This document shows, piece after piece, positions 43,195 through 55,393 of a DNA stretch of 64,000 nucleotides. Below the pieces are notes generated by a model, which did no database searches, was not told the DNA's origin, and saw only the letters and a program-made list of their open reading frames with translations. The stretch lies in NCBI GenBank assembly GCA_963169105.1, contig OY720642.1, positions 16,176,965-16,240,964 of the forward strand. The letters are read 5' to 3'. The DNA is from Ceriagrion tenellum (taxonomy: Eukaryota > Arthropoda > Insecta > Odonata > Coenagrionidae). Each line of letters starts with the position of its first letter. The first letter of the stretch is position 1. The translations under genes and the position numbers were made by a program.

Positions 43195-43545
43195 GGTGTG
43201 CTTTTGAGTGACACGGAGGATATCATTCTGACGCCGCACTAAATTCAGCCGACAGAAGGGATAAAATAAGAAACTCGTTGCCCAACAGATAGGTATATAA
43301 ATTAGATATATAAACAGATAGGTAGATAAATAAATATGTATACAAATAAATAAAAATAGGTATTTGTTGTTTTCACTAATAATAGGAGACCATAATAAAC
43401 TGATCTCCACTTAAAACACTGTTAAAATACATTTCGCCATCTCACCACCCTATAGCATTCTCCGTCACATTGCTAGTGCCCTAGCTCTCCCTGCCACACG
43501 CCAATAAGGTGACTGGCAGAGTTGAATATAGACGTTGATATATAA
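43195..43545 (+). mobile_element. LINE family C, 3' fragment
   Basis: Begins with degenerate coding DNA for the DTEDIILTP..R.DRRDKIR block (GAGTGACACGGAGGATATCA), then a locally expanded GATA/AAATA-rich run at 43,285-43,350. The 3' end is CTCCCTGCCACACGCCAATA, AGGTGACTGGCAGAG and ATAGACGTTGATAT. The hairpin stem CTGCC/GGCAG is kept. Confidence 0.75.
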
Positions 43546-44084
43546 TTTTAATGGTATGTATTACCATCTCCACGCGATATTTTTGGAAGGAACAGATAAG
43601 TGGGCGCAGTTTTCTCTCTATCCTCTGTGATCCCGATGCAACCGCAATGGGGTGGAAGGTCGTGCACCACCGCCCTTCAAAAGAATTAATCTCCCCTCTC
43701 CTCCCAGCACGCCCGCTAGGGCAAGAATATTTAGAGATTCCGTAAATTTGAAAGCGGACAATATCCGCCGAGGAGATTCTAGCCGCTTGGAGAATTCAAC
43801 AGCAATTCCTTTCGCGCTGCTGTTGGTGGGTTGTTGAGGGCAGAAACCTTTAACTGATCGAAGGAAAAAAATATAGATTGAACCTTTTGCGAAAGTTTGA
43901 AGTACACACTTTGCTACCAGACGTTCAAAATATTGCGCTAAAGTTAACCTATTACAATAGAAAAAATAATGGACATAAAAGAAAGGAAATATACTGCAGA
44001 ACTGATGTATTTATAATGTCATTTTCCATGCACAATTAAGGACCAAGTAGTTGAAAATAAATCAATTCTAGAAAACTCCCACAG
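43546..44084. other. Spacer, nothing recognised
   Basis: A short GC-richer segment at 43,580-43,830 has two overlapping frames of about 60 codons without motifs. Confidence 0.35.
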
Positions 44085-44520
44085 TATGTGAAAAAATTCG
44101 TGTGATGCGTAGCAATCTTCAGATCGGAAGCATGGAGCATCGGAAAAGCTGACCTGAAAATAACAGAAGCATTCAAAAAATGGTGCTGTAGGAGGATGCT
44201 GAAGATAAAATGAACTGAAAAAATAAGAAATGACGAAGTGTACAGAAGAATAGTAGAGGAAAGGACCAAATGGAACACCATAGAGAAAAGAAGAACCACA
44301 TGGATTGGACGTACTCTGAGACAAAACGGATTTGTGAAGAACATGCTATAAGTCAAAATATAGGGAAAAGCTCCCAGAGGAAGACCAAGGAATAAGTTCA
44401 TTGACCAAATAAAGAGGAAGGTATATATGAAGAGATACCAGGAGGTAAAGGAACTAGCATTAGATAGAGAAGGGTGGAGGGCTGCAATCAACCAATCCTA
44501 GGATTGAACGACCATTGAAT
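44085..44520 (+). mobile_element. LINE family A, 3' end copy 3
   Basis: Shares CAGATCGGAAGCATGGAGCA, GGTGCTGTAGGAGGATGCTG and GAAGATAAAATGAACTG with copy 1, and ends GGAGGGCTGCAATCAACCAA then GGATTGAACGACC. The coding remnants are out of frame. The long - frames here are shadows. Confidence 0.85.
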
Positions 44521-44869
44521 GAATTAAAACTCCCACCCACATTAGGAAGAGTAGACTCTGTACAAGTGTTTAATAATATACTATCATTATTTAACTCACC
44601 CCGCGTGAAAAATCAGCCAAGATTTTTACTTCTGCATGCTTTAGTATTTGGTAGTGCTATATATTAATAGCTACCAGTTAATAGCAACCATTAATAATAA
44701 CGACCAGTATTTGTATGTAAAGAATGTACTGCATATGATATGTTCGCCCACGTAACACTCTCCAAGTTTGTGGCCTAACCGCGCATTGTTCTCCTGACTG
44801 CTTTCTGATCTACGTCAAAGGTCCGGGGGAACATGCGAAGTTTTGATTTGAACTGGGATGAGTGCTGCA

Positions 44870-44940
44870 TGCCTAGTGTGGAATCACTCTATGCCACCAC
44901 AACAAAGTAGTGGCTTGCACAGTACTTCATAGATGTAGGA
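44870..44940 (+). repeat. LINE family C 3' end fragment
   Basis: GCTGCATGCCTAGTGTGGAA, then a CTATGCCACCAC...GTAGTGGCTTGCACAG hairpin and ATAGATGTAGG. The upstream words are the same as in the 11,960-12,000 copy (CATGCATGCCTAGTGTGGAA). Confidence 0.68.
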
Positions 44941-47900
44941 TTTTTTTACAATGCCTTTTGTATCCATGAAGATATAAGTAAAAAATCGATACTGGTTTCA
45001 TGCTCCTTCATTTTATATCAATGTTAATTTAAAATTGATAACGATGGAAGCTGCCAAAACCCAGGTCAATTTTATAGAAGGAGCGTAAAAGAAGGCCATA
45101 TTTTATATTGGTTTACTTTATATAATGCAAGTTTTCAAGTGATGTTCGGCGTGAACCCAAACATTCTATGCATAACGTATTACGCTGAATTGGAAATACC
45201 TGGATTGGGTCGGAGAGGCGGACAATAGTAATCTATTCCTAATCAAAGAGCCTTGAAATAATTCCCAGCAGTGAAGTAGGTCACACCGGGGGAAGCCGTG
45301 AATTTGCACAAAAGACCAAAGGCACTTACTCTGCAGACAGTGATTGGTAGTGACTCACTCACTTTCCTCCTCATTAGCCGTGCCGATATTCGATGAGAAT
45401 TGATTTCCGACCCATTTACATGACCTTGGGCGTTTTCGGAATATTACAGGAAATTATTAATAAGGCACGTCACGTTGACCGTCACAACACCTGCAAAGAG
45501 CAACTTGAAAAGACGGGATCGAGATTTGTAGCACGATTGTCGCATTCGCGTTGTCGTTTCTACAATGCAAATAAAATTATCGATCACCAAAAATTAATTA
45601 ATATTTATACCACTTACCGATTATAATGGACGTGAGTAGTTTGCTCCAATTTACTTTTCATTAGTAACAAACCAGTATACAGTTATTGTTCATGTAAACT
45701 TTAGATGAGGAGATTGGGAGTAAAGATTACACAAATAATGGCAAACAAAATCACTGCTACAAAGTTTTTAATACAATGATTTTTTAAATTTGAATTTTAT
45801 TCAGCATTTTCCTGATCACGCTTAGCAAAATTGATTGATTAACGGAAGTATAAAACTCATTTTGTCTGGCATATTGAGGTCTGCCCCATAGAGAATCTAA
45901 AATAATAAATCCCAAGAATGCTCTATTCTCAGTAGCAAGCTCACGTAGTTCGTCAGACTCCAAGAATGGCAAGGCACCCCAATATCCTCATCAGAGTCAA
46001 GAGGCCAACATAATTGCACTTGAGGGCAAAAGTGGAAACATTTAAAATCCTTTGTTTGTTGGAGCCATTGAACGCGGACTACAAAATTAGGTCGAGATTT
46101 CTCCCAGATAAAAGCAACGGAAGCCATTCACCGTAAAAATGAGTCTTTGATCTCAGTAAATTGCATCACAATACTTATTTTGCTCTACTGCCATTTGAAC
46201 TAGCTATTCAGCGAGTTCCAGCGTACAAACGATACGATTGTCATTAAAAAGAAAGCCCACACTTCCTCGTAACGATTTAAGTAGTTTGAGCGAGAAATCA
46301 TTACCCATGTAATTCAATGAATTTGCCTCATTATAACGGCAAATGCCTCACCTCACCAGAGATATGAAAATATTAGACACGTGCCGCTTCACTTACGGAG
46401 ATGTCCTCCTTAAAATAGATCCCGTTTTCAGGAATATGATATGGGTGGCCCATACACTTGATAGAAATTATCTTTTTTAAATTAGCACATTTTAATAAAC
46501 TAATTTGTATTCTTGCTCAACTTTTATAAAATATATCATTTAATGACCGCCGTAATGTTTATAGAATTGCATAAAAATTCTGTAGTGAAGGTGTTTTCCC
46601 CGCAAGGCGTGAAAAAAATAGTCAAGTTAATTACACAATACTTCTTAAGGCTGCTAAAATCAAAATTGAAAAGAAAATGTACGTTATCTATTAATTTGCT
46701 CTATCATATCACACATATCATATCACATATCTCTTGTTTTATATGTTTTGTACTATAAGCTATGTGTATCCTGTATAATCACTTTAAAAAATACTACCCA
46801 CTAGTGGTATTTCCTACTTATTGTATTCTCCATTGTGTGTTTGTAAGGGTATTTTTACATATTTATTGTAAAAATCTCCCTGTATATATGTTACTTCACT
46901 TAAAAATTCCAAAATATGGCAGTAACCAATTGTGTACTTGTATATTAGCTTTAAGGATTTGCTAATGTTTGGAGCCATATAATATTTAATGGTTGGTTTA
47001 ACGGAACCTGCCGACAAACCAATGAGGTTTGGCAGGACCGAATTTTGGACGAATTAATTTAATTCTCTTTTTATAATTAATTATTAACACTGTCATGTTT
47101 GGATATATTTTTTACAGTTTCCATTGTAAAAAACAACCTTCATATTCTAAAAAAAAAAACTTCTCATGTGGTCCCCATTGTGACCAAGGAAAAACGTCTT
47201 TCGAAGTTTCAAAGGGCATTTTCACTCTCGGAGCTATTAGCAGCCCAAGTAGTTCTACCGACGTTCTTGTTACTCTCAAAGGGTAGATAATATATATCGG
47301 TGACATAGTTTGGGAAATTCGAAAAAATGTTGGCCACGCAAACATTGGAGGGTTCAGAGAGGGTAGGGAATGAAGGATGAGTAATATTGAGGAACGGTGC
47401 GAGTGAGAATTTTCCCTGGGAGCGCTAATTTTCTTAATGCGGGACGGGTATAACAAATGGATTCATAGCCAGAGTAGGACGCAATCAGTGAGAGTGAGGA
47501 AATTCGGTTGGCCATCTCATCAAATCCTCACAATCATTCCTCACCTTCTCAAACGAATGTTTTCTCCCATTCTGGCACATAACTTGCGACAAATTTACCC
47601 GGACAAGCGGTGAATGAAATTACTCATGGCAGAATAAGTGACCATGAAGTAGTGATCGACAAATTTCTACTGAGTATAAACAAAAACTATAAACCACAAA
47701 GAAAAATTTATTTTATTCACAGGGCCGATTACGACGGCTTTGAAACACGAATTTCCCAATTCGTTGAGAAAAATGTATAAGAAGAAGTTGAAACAAAGAT
47801 ACTGAGGGCACGTGACGAACTTTTCTCAAGGTTAACTCTCAGTAGTTGAATTAATTCCATTATAATGAAAAGGTATAAACTCAAGATCCTCGGTAGTATT

Positions 47901-48356
47901 ATGCCAAAAATGACAGCGGATATGTATTTCCAGACTAAAAGTCTCACGCAAAAACTTACAACTGACGCTCTCATTGAATTCCGGCAAAATATCAAACAAT
48001 ATTAAATCTCTGTGCGGAAAATGTTTTTGATGAGCGCTGGCTACTTTCAAAACGACATACCAAGCAATTAATTCTGTGATATACCTAAAGCATTTTAAAC
48101 AAGTGAATGAGCAGATCAAGGAGTTAAATCAACAGAACAGTGTACGGAGTTAACACTCATCAGAACGGCAAAGGCGAAAAATTAAATGGAAGTTTCGAAG
48201 TATACAATACACTCACCTAGTTAATTTCATTCCAAATTTAAATGAGACTCTTGCGTAATAAGAGGAAATTACTCTCGTGTACGTCATAGAGCGTTTATTT
48301 TCATTCAATTTAGAGAAAAATAACATAATGCCTGCATAGTTACAATACAAGTATGC
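44941..48356. other. Long spacer, one weak family G trace
   Basis: At 46,270-46,385 TTTGAGCGAGAAATCATT, then TTCAATGAATTTG, recalls family G (31,770-31,810 reversed), but only weakly. Unassigned - frames of 76-114 codons at 45.9, 47.1 and 47.8 kb carry no motif I know. Confidence 0.35.
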
Positions 48357-48926
48357 AATATTCGGTTACAGTAGGGGTTTATCGAATCGTCAGGTTTTGT
48401 CGGATGGTCACCAAATTTAGGATTCATCACTGATTTCACATGCTAAAGAATACGAGATATGGACGAAAGCGATGCGACAACAATTAAAATATGATAAATA
48501 CGGTACTTTTCTTGATTAGGGATAAGTACCTCGTCTGCTTCGGCAGCCATAACAGACGACAATAGACGATCGAATCAACCAGCGGCTAGGCGACAAGAAT
48601 TCCCTCTTCCATTTTAAATTATTTTGCTTCATTTAGAAGGGAAAAACATCCCGCTAGTTTATAGTTAGTAGTGCAACTAACTGATAGATGTCGACTAGCC
48701 GCTTGTTGATTCGATCGTCCATTGTCGTCTGTTATGGCTGCCGAAGCAGACGAGGTATCCATCCCCAATCAAGGTATGTACCGCATTTATCATATTTGAA
48801 TTGTTGTCGCAGCCCTCTCGTCCATATTTATTGTTGTTTATAATGTGAAATAGGTGATAAATCCTAAATTTGGTGACCATCCGACAAAAACTGGCGATTC
48901 GATAAAACCCTACTATAACCCGATAT
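48357..48926. mobile_element. 570-bp foldback element with ~230-bp arms
   Basis: The left arm (48,357-48,590) and right arm (48,697-48,926) are reverse complements with scattered mismatches. Markers are GGTCACCAAATTTAGGAT, CGACAACAATT.AAATATGAT and ACCTCGTCTGCTTCGGCAGC, followed by CATAACAGACGACAAT.GACG. The loop is about 100 bases. There is no transposase. It is a foldback transposon or a large MITE. It ends where a C-rich tract begins. Confidence 0.9.
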
Positions 48927-48939
48927 TATACTCCCGTTC

Positions 48940-49290
48940 CTTCCGCGGCGCGGCGCTACCGTCTCTCCCCATGTCTCAACACCAAATTCTGGAACACGCT
49001 CCCCTCCCCTTCCCCCCTTCCTATAACCCACCCCTCCCCTCCACCCCCCGCTCGCTGAGAATGGAGCAGACTTCTTTACCTTCCCCGGTCACGTGTTCAA
49101 CTCCCCCGGATCGCAGAAGCAGAAGGCGCCGATGTCGTCACCAGGTCCCAAAGGGGAAGGGGGAGTGGGTGGGTGGTGGGAAGGGGCGCGAGGTGATTGT
49201 CTGGGTGGGACGGAGGAGTAGCAAGGAGGAGGAGGAGGAGAAAAGAAGGGGAGGTGGAAAGAGTGTAGAGGAGGGATAGGGTGGTCTGTA
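48940..49290. other. Pyrimidine-rich tract switching to purine-rich tract, third locus
   Basis: C/T-rich at 48,970-49,090, then G/A-rich at 49,140-49,280 on +. Frames of 80-141 codons on both strands follow from composition. The end touches the foldback element on its left. Confidence 0.65.
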
Positions 49291-49757
49291 ACGGCGGAGG
49301 TAGACCCGTGCGGCATTGCATCGAATGGCAAAGGAGGAATGGCCGATAAATTAAGACAGCCCTTCTGATTCTGGTCAAATACTACCTATTCGTACTCGTA
49401 GAGATGAATTGACCATACGAAATAGGCCTCTGTGCTGCCTCATGAAAAAGGCTGGAGCGGCTTTTGTTCATTGACAGATTTCCGCTTAAGCTTTCACATC
49501 CTTCAACTTATTAGTAATGTGCACGGATAGAAGTTTCTTAAAAAAATGCTACTACCGATTTGGATTCTTAGTTTTTTCATCAAATCAGAAAATTTAGCCT
49601 CATGATAACTGTCACATATTTCAAAATAATTCGATTGCCAATGCACACATTTTCATAGAAACTCAATTTATCCCGATTTATACTAACGTTATTGAGGCTA
49701 ACAAATGTCAAGGTATAATGATCAGTAAAAATCACGTCATTATGCACAGCACATTCC
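49291..49757. other. Spacer, nothing recognised
   Basis: Unassigned. Confidence 0.4.
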
Positions 49758-50125
49758 TGAAGGGAGTGTGCTTTGTTGGTTTGGCCATGTTGAGAGAATG
49801 GATGAGAGTCGAATAACGAAACAGATACATGAGAGTGAAAAGAATGGTGCGAGAGGTAGAGGTCGGCTGAGAAAGTTGTGGTTGAATGTGGTTGAGGAAA
49901 TTCTCAGGAGGAGGAATGTTAGGAGTCTTAAAAACAGGAGGGCTTGTATGAAACAGTGTATGAAGGTAAATGAGGCAAAAAAGGTTTGCAAGGATAGGCC
50001 AGTATGGAGGAAATTATTGAAGCAGAGTTAGGTGTACAAATATGTATTTATGAGTGAAACTCTGTGACTCTGCCTACCCCGGAAGGGAACGGCGTGATTG
50101 ATATGTATGTAATCATACATAATTT
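49758..50125 (+). mobile_element. LINE family L, 3' end copy 2
   Basis: The best-kept copy of this family tail. The frame 49,768-50,031 is open from the truncation point to the natural stop, then the 3' region GAGTGAAACTCTGTGACTCT, CCCCGGAAGGGAACGGCGTG and TATGTATGTA. It is heavily 5'-truncated. Confidence 0.88.
49768..50031 (+). pseudogene. C-terminal end of LINE family L ORF2
   Basis: 87 codons: LCWFGHVERMDESRITKQIH, NGARGRGRLRKLWLNVVEEI, then a Lys/Arg-rich segment ending RPVWRKLLKQS. It is uninterrupted, which suggests a younger insertion than the copies at 0.4 and 53 kb. It contains no catalytic domain. Confidence 0.82.
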
Positions 50126-51569
50126 TTGCTTGAACTCTGCGTCGTAAACCTAAGTCAAAGCAATTCTTTCATTCAGGTAAAAATTAAAAACCATAACTCT
50201 CGCAAGGTTTATGGCGCAACATGCGGCGGATATCACCATGAATAAGCAGATGAAGAGAAGCGAAATGTTCTTTGACTGACTTGAAAATTTGTTAAAATGT
50301 CCACTCCTTGACTCACGATTCCAAATGACAACATTCCAAAAATACATCATTTCAGACACGATGGTGAAAACAGTATGTTTTTAATCTACTATGTCAAGCA
50401 CTTGCGGCCATAAAAACTGTCCGGGAGTAAGAAAACGCATTCTCTGTTGTAGTACGTTCACGCCCCCTAAAGAGGCACACGATGCAACTGTGACGTACAG
50501 TAAACAGTGAATATGCTGTTAGGTAGCATATCCATCACAAACATTAAATATCATACCATTCATAACACCTAGTTTTTTGTTGAATTACAAAATTCTTAAA
50601 TGTCAATTCAAAATTAGTCTCTAGGAGCTACAGGAAAACTTTACTAAAATTAATTAGATCCAACGCTTTGAAAAGCTCCACAATTTTTGGGACCATTCAC
50701 TTTACTCCATACACTGGCATAAACATTTGGAGTGGTCATTTAAACGAGGAAATGTATGAATTCAAAGAATACCAGAATATCAAGAGATTATGTGCGGGAC
50801 CTTAGCGTCCATGAGACCAATTTTAATACAAAATATATAACTTTTTATACTCTATTGCAACTTTAAAAAGAGTACACTCTCTGTAGAGTATTTAAAATAC
50901 ATTTCCTAGACTAAAAGATTACATGAACCTATAAAAGGCACTCAGGCAACAGTTACAAATATTGCTAAAACAACGTTCCATCTACAAGTTGTTATAGTGC
51001 CATTTCCGGTATATTTTAGTAGCCATGACATATCGATCTAATTTTTCCCTCCAATTCCGAAGGACAAAAGAACTGTAGAAATGAAATGAGACTGAAGGAA
51101 ATATAGCCCCAGCTGTAGTGACAAAAATGGAATTCCCACCGAAGCTATTTCGAGATTCGTCCAAAGAACAGTCTGATCTTACAATCCACAGGTACTGCAT
51201 GGAGGAATTGAGGAATATAAAACAGGCAATGCACACGATTCCGTTTTATTCAGTATTTCTGCCATGCAATAAAAAATTTAAATGGTTCACTAGAAAAAAC
51301 AAGCTACATAACTTAACACCTCGACTTTTTTCGTCTCATTCAGCCTCCTCAGAGGCTCTTTAATTGCACAGCGTAGTCACTATGGCTGAAAAATTGTTTC
51401 GCTTCGACGATGTCAAACACACACTTCCCTATGATATCGCTTTCGGAGGCAATGCTTTCAGCCTTGGGCTGACTCAACTTCATAATGAGGAACTATCTTT
51501 GGATTATCAAAGTTTTCTATTGACGAGTATTTTCAGATTCTTTTTTTTTTTTCTTTAAAGAAAAACAGA
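50126..51569. other. Spacer, nothing recognised
   Basis: Short frames of up to about 85 codons, none with motifs. Confidence 0.4.
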
Positions 51570-51760
51570 AGCCACGGGGATGAGGCAACTTCGGGAATGA
51601 GAACCGCAGGAACGAGGGAAAGTGGAGCAGAGCAGCTGATGCGGGAGGGTATTGAGGAGGAAATGGAAAACGGTCTTGGTTTGGAGTGAGGGGAGTTGGG
51701 GAAAGGGGGGGTAGTTGGATGAGAGGGAGGGAAAGGGGTTGGGGGAGTGTACAAGAGAGT
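51570..51760. other. G-rich tract
   Basis: The + strand is G/A-rich (GGAAAGGGGGGGTAGTTGG and similar), following a T-run at 51,540. From 51,761 to 52,053 nothing is recognised. Confidence 0.55.
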
Positions 51761-52053
51761 TAGGAAGTACGGAGCGAAAGTAAGCGCGGAGGTTTAAGTT
51801 GGCCTACACCTATGAGAGACAAAACAAATACATACCTAAGCATTCTCATTTACCTGGTTTACAATATCCTCCTTTCGCTGAGAAAGGGGTTATCTGTTGA
51901 AGGCCAAAATTAATTTAAAGAATATGCAGATAATTCCAGGAATATATTTTCAATGACCACATTTGTCCGGCCATGGGAGCCGACTTCAGCGCCATTAGTA
52001 CGGAACTACTGCATTTCGATGAATGATGGAAGGTTTTCCCGGCGAACTACATC

Positions 52054-52182
52054 GTTGAAAATTATTCGGGATATCCACCGGGTCCTGTTCTCCATGCCGA
52101 CGTTTCGATGGTCGACTAGTCCATCGAAACGTCGGCAGAAATGGAGAACCTGACCCGGAGGATATCCCGAATAATCTTCAAC
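52054..52182. repeat. Near-perfect palindrome, ~62-bp arms
   Basis: GTTGAAAATTATTCGGGATA... through CCGACGTTTCGATGGTCGAC returns as TAGTCCATCGAAACGTCGG... to ATTATTCGGG's complement at 52,182, with no loop to speak of. The central TGGTCGACTAGTCCA followed by TCGAAACGTCGG is the sort of stem-plus-GAAAC seen in hammerhead-bearing retroelement ends, but the CTGATGA box is absent. Confidence 0.88.
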
Positions 52183-52380
52183 AATACCGTATCTTGACTT
52201 TTAAATAAGGCAGTGATTCTCTTATGACTTAAGGTGTAAAAATTCCTGTTTTATTTTTTTCGATTTCCCAGGACTTTTAGCATCTTGTATACAGTTTTTT
52301 CTGACATTTACGCGTGCTTTCTTGATCAAGTGAACGTTTTTTCTGTTGTAATCTGAGCCATTTCCATAAAAAAACCCGCG

Positions 52381-52470
52381 GTAAAATATCCGCCTTCAAG
52401 GATGAATTAGAGTAAAACTAGCCTGGAGACCCTGTTTTTTCATCTCAGTTTATAAAACGCGCTTCTTTAC
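52381..52470 (+). repeat. Short dispersed repeat, copy 2
   Basis: Partner of 83-170, same strand. Neighbouring bases up to 52,892 hold nothing else recognised. Confidence 0.5.
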
Positions 52471-52892
52471 TTTAAAAAGGTGCTCTCCTTAGGATTTCAA
52501 AATTTCGTTCCCGATCGTGCCCCTGACTCCAAGGAGAGAGCCATCTTAAAGGAATACATACGCATTCGAACGAACGGGTAAGATCGAGCTAACTTTCCAT
52601 AAGAAAACGATAGAGGAGGGGAGAATAGACGAAGAAATGAGATTAATGCTAAGGTAGAACTGAATGATAAAGGGCATCGAACATAACATCAGGTCTGATT
52701 TAACATCATGATAAGCAAAAATACTTCTAAAAAACAATTAGATCCGTAGATAAGTTAAAACTTGAGAAGTAAAAATTTAACATAATTTTGTAGGTAGACG
52801 AAAGATAACATCTGAGGTCTTTGCATTCATTATCTCTAGTCAAGATACTTTTATGTAAATGGATATATGCGAGTGGAGCCAGAAGGAATACA

Positions 52893-53480
52893 TACATACC
52901 AATCACGCCGTTCCCTTCAGGGGTCGACAAATTCACCAGGTTTCACTCATAAATACATATTTGTACACCTAACTCTGCTTCAATAATTTCCTCCATACTG
53001 ACCTATCCTTGCAATCCTCTTTTGCTTCATTTACCCCCATACACTGCCCCATTCACGCTCTCCTGTTTTTAAGAGTCCTAATATTCCTCCTCTTAAGAAT
53101 TTCCTCAACCACAACTTTCTCGGCCAACCTCTACCTCTCGCACCATTCATTTCACTCTTATATGTCTCTTTCGTTATTCGACTCTCATCAAGGCCAAATC
53201 AATGAAGCACACTGCTTTCCTATATGCCCATCATTGGAGCATCTAACTCACATTCATTTATTACCCACTCATTCCTGACACTATTCAACCTACTTTTGCC
53301 GCAAACACTCCTCATACCCACGGCGTTTAGTCTACTCTTATGTTAATCGTGGCATACCTATGTTTCACTACCATACAACAAAGTGGAGAGAAGTACACTT
53401 TTGTACACGGCGACTTTCGCTTCATTAGAAAGGCAGTCATTCCTTGATATACTCCACATGCTACCTTCCACTTTCCTTCC
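52893..53480 (-). mobile_element. LINE family L, 3' end copy 3
   Basis: On - it begins further upstream than the other two copies: LSNEAKVAVYKSVLLSTLLYGSET, a stop, then the region shared with copy 1 (GAGTAGACTAAACGCCGTGG) and the tail ending AAGGGAACGGCGTGATTGG at about 52,900. Several deletions remove parts of the GHVERM region. The 89-codon + frame here is a shadow. Confidence 0.85.
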
Positions 53481-54434
53481 AGCATTCGCAAGTCAAAAGG
53501 AATATTTTGAAATAATTATCTTGCAGTAGAATCTATAATAAAATATGCTTTTTACTCTTCCACATTCATTCAGTAATTCTGGAAAAGTACGAAGAATCTT
53601 TTAATGTAGATTTTAATATAAGATACTTCCACGAATTGACGCCTGAAGTCTTGGAGTTTAATTTTGCAGTAACATACGGAAACCAGTGCCCCTACACACA
53701 ATTCACTGTTTGCTAAAAGCACGCGACGTAGAGGAAATTAACATGAGTCGAAATGTGGCACATGTCTCCCCTAGAATTAGATTTTGTATCGACAAGCCGA
53801 CATATATAATTTCAAAATCCTACACAGTTGACTATTTTATCTAAGTAACCGGATCACTAGCGCATCACCTTATTGATTTTTTGCCAGATATTTTTAACAT
53901 GCATTATGACATTAAAATCGATTAATTATAATCTTCACCATTTCCACACAATAATGCGTGCCATTTTACAGAATACTCAAAATATTCCCTAGTCATACCT
54001 GAAAATCTCACGATGATAGCGCTTAACAGAATTTGAATTTGACTACTCCAACAAGCCCGTGGCTGCAACCATTTCTTATTCGGAGGTAAAGTGATTTAAT
54101 AAGAGGCTATGCATCCTTTTCCACGAATGTATTCGAACCAAGCAGCTCAGTTGCAAACACAACGGCGCACTTCGACCTACTTCCACCGTATTACCTAATA
54201 TATCAGAGGTAGGATAACCTACATCCGCCATAGGATAATCGCGTTTCTCTGTTCAAGAGATTGGATGACACGTAATTCATACCGAAAGCTGAACTCTATT
54301 GTCAAATCCAGGAAAGAGATTGCAAGGAAACAACGCGTAGAGTAAATATTAAAATCATACCCATGGAAATTTTCATCAGATGAAGTGATAAACAATTTTA
54401 TACTGAATTTACTTGTCTCCAAAGGTGGGAGAGC
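53481..54434. other. Spacer, nothing recognised
   Basis: Unassigned AT-rich DNA. Confidence 0.4.
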
Positions 54435-54627
54435 AAACATGTTGAAAAGAAAACAACTGGGCTCAAATGAGATGGGATGCCGAACGATGAAACAGTACGT
54501 GAGAGCTTTCAAGTGAAGCGTAGCACTCTGTGGATCAGAAGCATATATAATAGAAAAGCAGATCAGAAAACATGAGAAGCTTTCGAAAGCTGGTATAAAA
54601 GGAGAACTGTGAAGAACAAATGGACAT
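54435..54627 (+). mobile_element. LINE family A, copy 4, left half
   Basis: Contains AGCACTCTGTGGATCAGAAGC, AAAGCAGATCAGAA and GAAGCTTTCGAAAGCTGGTA, the counterpart of 7,900-7,990 in copy 1. It stops after AAATGGACAT, where another LINE begins. The right half resumes at 55,394. Confidence 0.75.
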
Positions 54628-55393
54628 TTTGGATGGAATGGACATAAACATGAAGTCTTCTTAGAAGAAGCGGGCAAAGCTGGTTTACAGGTAAACAAAG
54701 GAAAAGCTAAGTATATGAAAATAGCAAGAGCGGCAGAGCCAATCAACTCAACGCTGGAAGTCAGGGGTCACAAATTGACAGTAACTGAAGAATTAAAGTA
54801 TCTATCACCAGTCAAAGTAAGATGGACTAGGAAATACGAGTAAGATATAACTCAGCCAATAAGTGTTACTGGAGTTTGTCAAAACTGTTAAAGAGCAGGC
54901 TTCTGTCAATAAATACAAAAATTAGGATATACCTAGCGATTATCCAATCTGTTCTCTTGTGTGGGTCAGAAGTGTGGACACTGACAAAGAACACACAGAA
55001 AAATCTGTTAACTTTTGAAAACAAGACATTAAGAAGGATATATGGACCAAATCTTGAAGCAGGAACATGGAGAATAAAGAAAAACAGAGAACTAAGAGAT
55101 TTATACAGAAGACCTGATATAGTGGCCGTGGTTAGAAGCAGAAGAATAAGATGGCTTGGTCATGTCAGAAGAAGAGAAGAGGATACAGCCATACGAAGAG
55201 TGTGGAGGAGACACCCAGAAGGAAGACGCCCACCAGGAAGGCCATGAATAAGATGCGATGACCAAGTAGCCAATGATGTGATAAAACTGGGTTGTGACAT
55301 TGAGATGGCGGAAAACAAAAAAGTCTGGAGGCAACTCGTAGGCGAAGCCAAAAATCAGCTTGTATTTGAGTGGCCCCTGGAGTAAGAGTAAGA
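54628..55393 (+). mobile_element. LINE family D, nested in family A with a 10-bp target duplication
   Basis: The insert lies between AAATGGACAT (54,618-54,627) and AAATGAACAT (55,394-55,403). Removing it restores continuous family A sequence. It starts in reverse transcriptase DNA (LEEAGKAGLQVNKGKAKYM, then EELKYLSPV, where other LINEs have YLGS). It continues to the C-terminal domain at 54,876-55,247 and ends near GAGTGGCCCCTGGAGTAAGA. Several frames are broken, so it too is old. Confidence 0.8.
54876..55247 (+). pseudogene. C-terminal domain of LINE family D ORF2
   Basis: 123 codons: LLSINTKIRIYLAIIQSVLL, CGSEVWTLTKNTQKNLLTFE, NKTLRRIYGP, RRPDIVAVVRSRRIRWLGHV and HPEGRRPPGRP. This is the standard layout after the reverse transcriptase in a common arthropod LINE group. 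After the TGA at 55,245 the same frame goes on (IRCDDQVANDVIKLG), so the stop is premature. Confidence 0.85.

Noticed and set aside
54219..54746. 175-codon frame on minus
   Set aside because: It lies antisense across family A and D LINE DNA on +, whose motifs are clear. It is a shadow.
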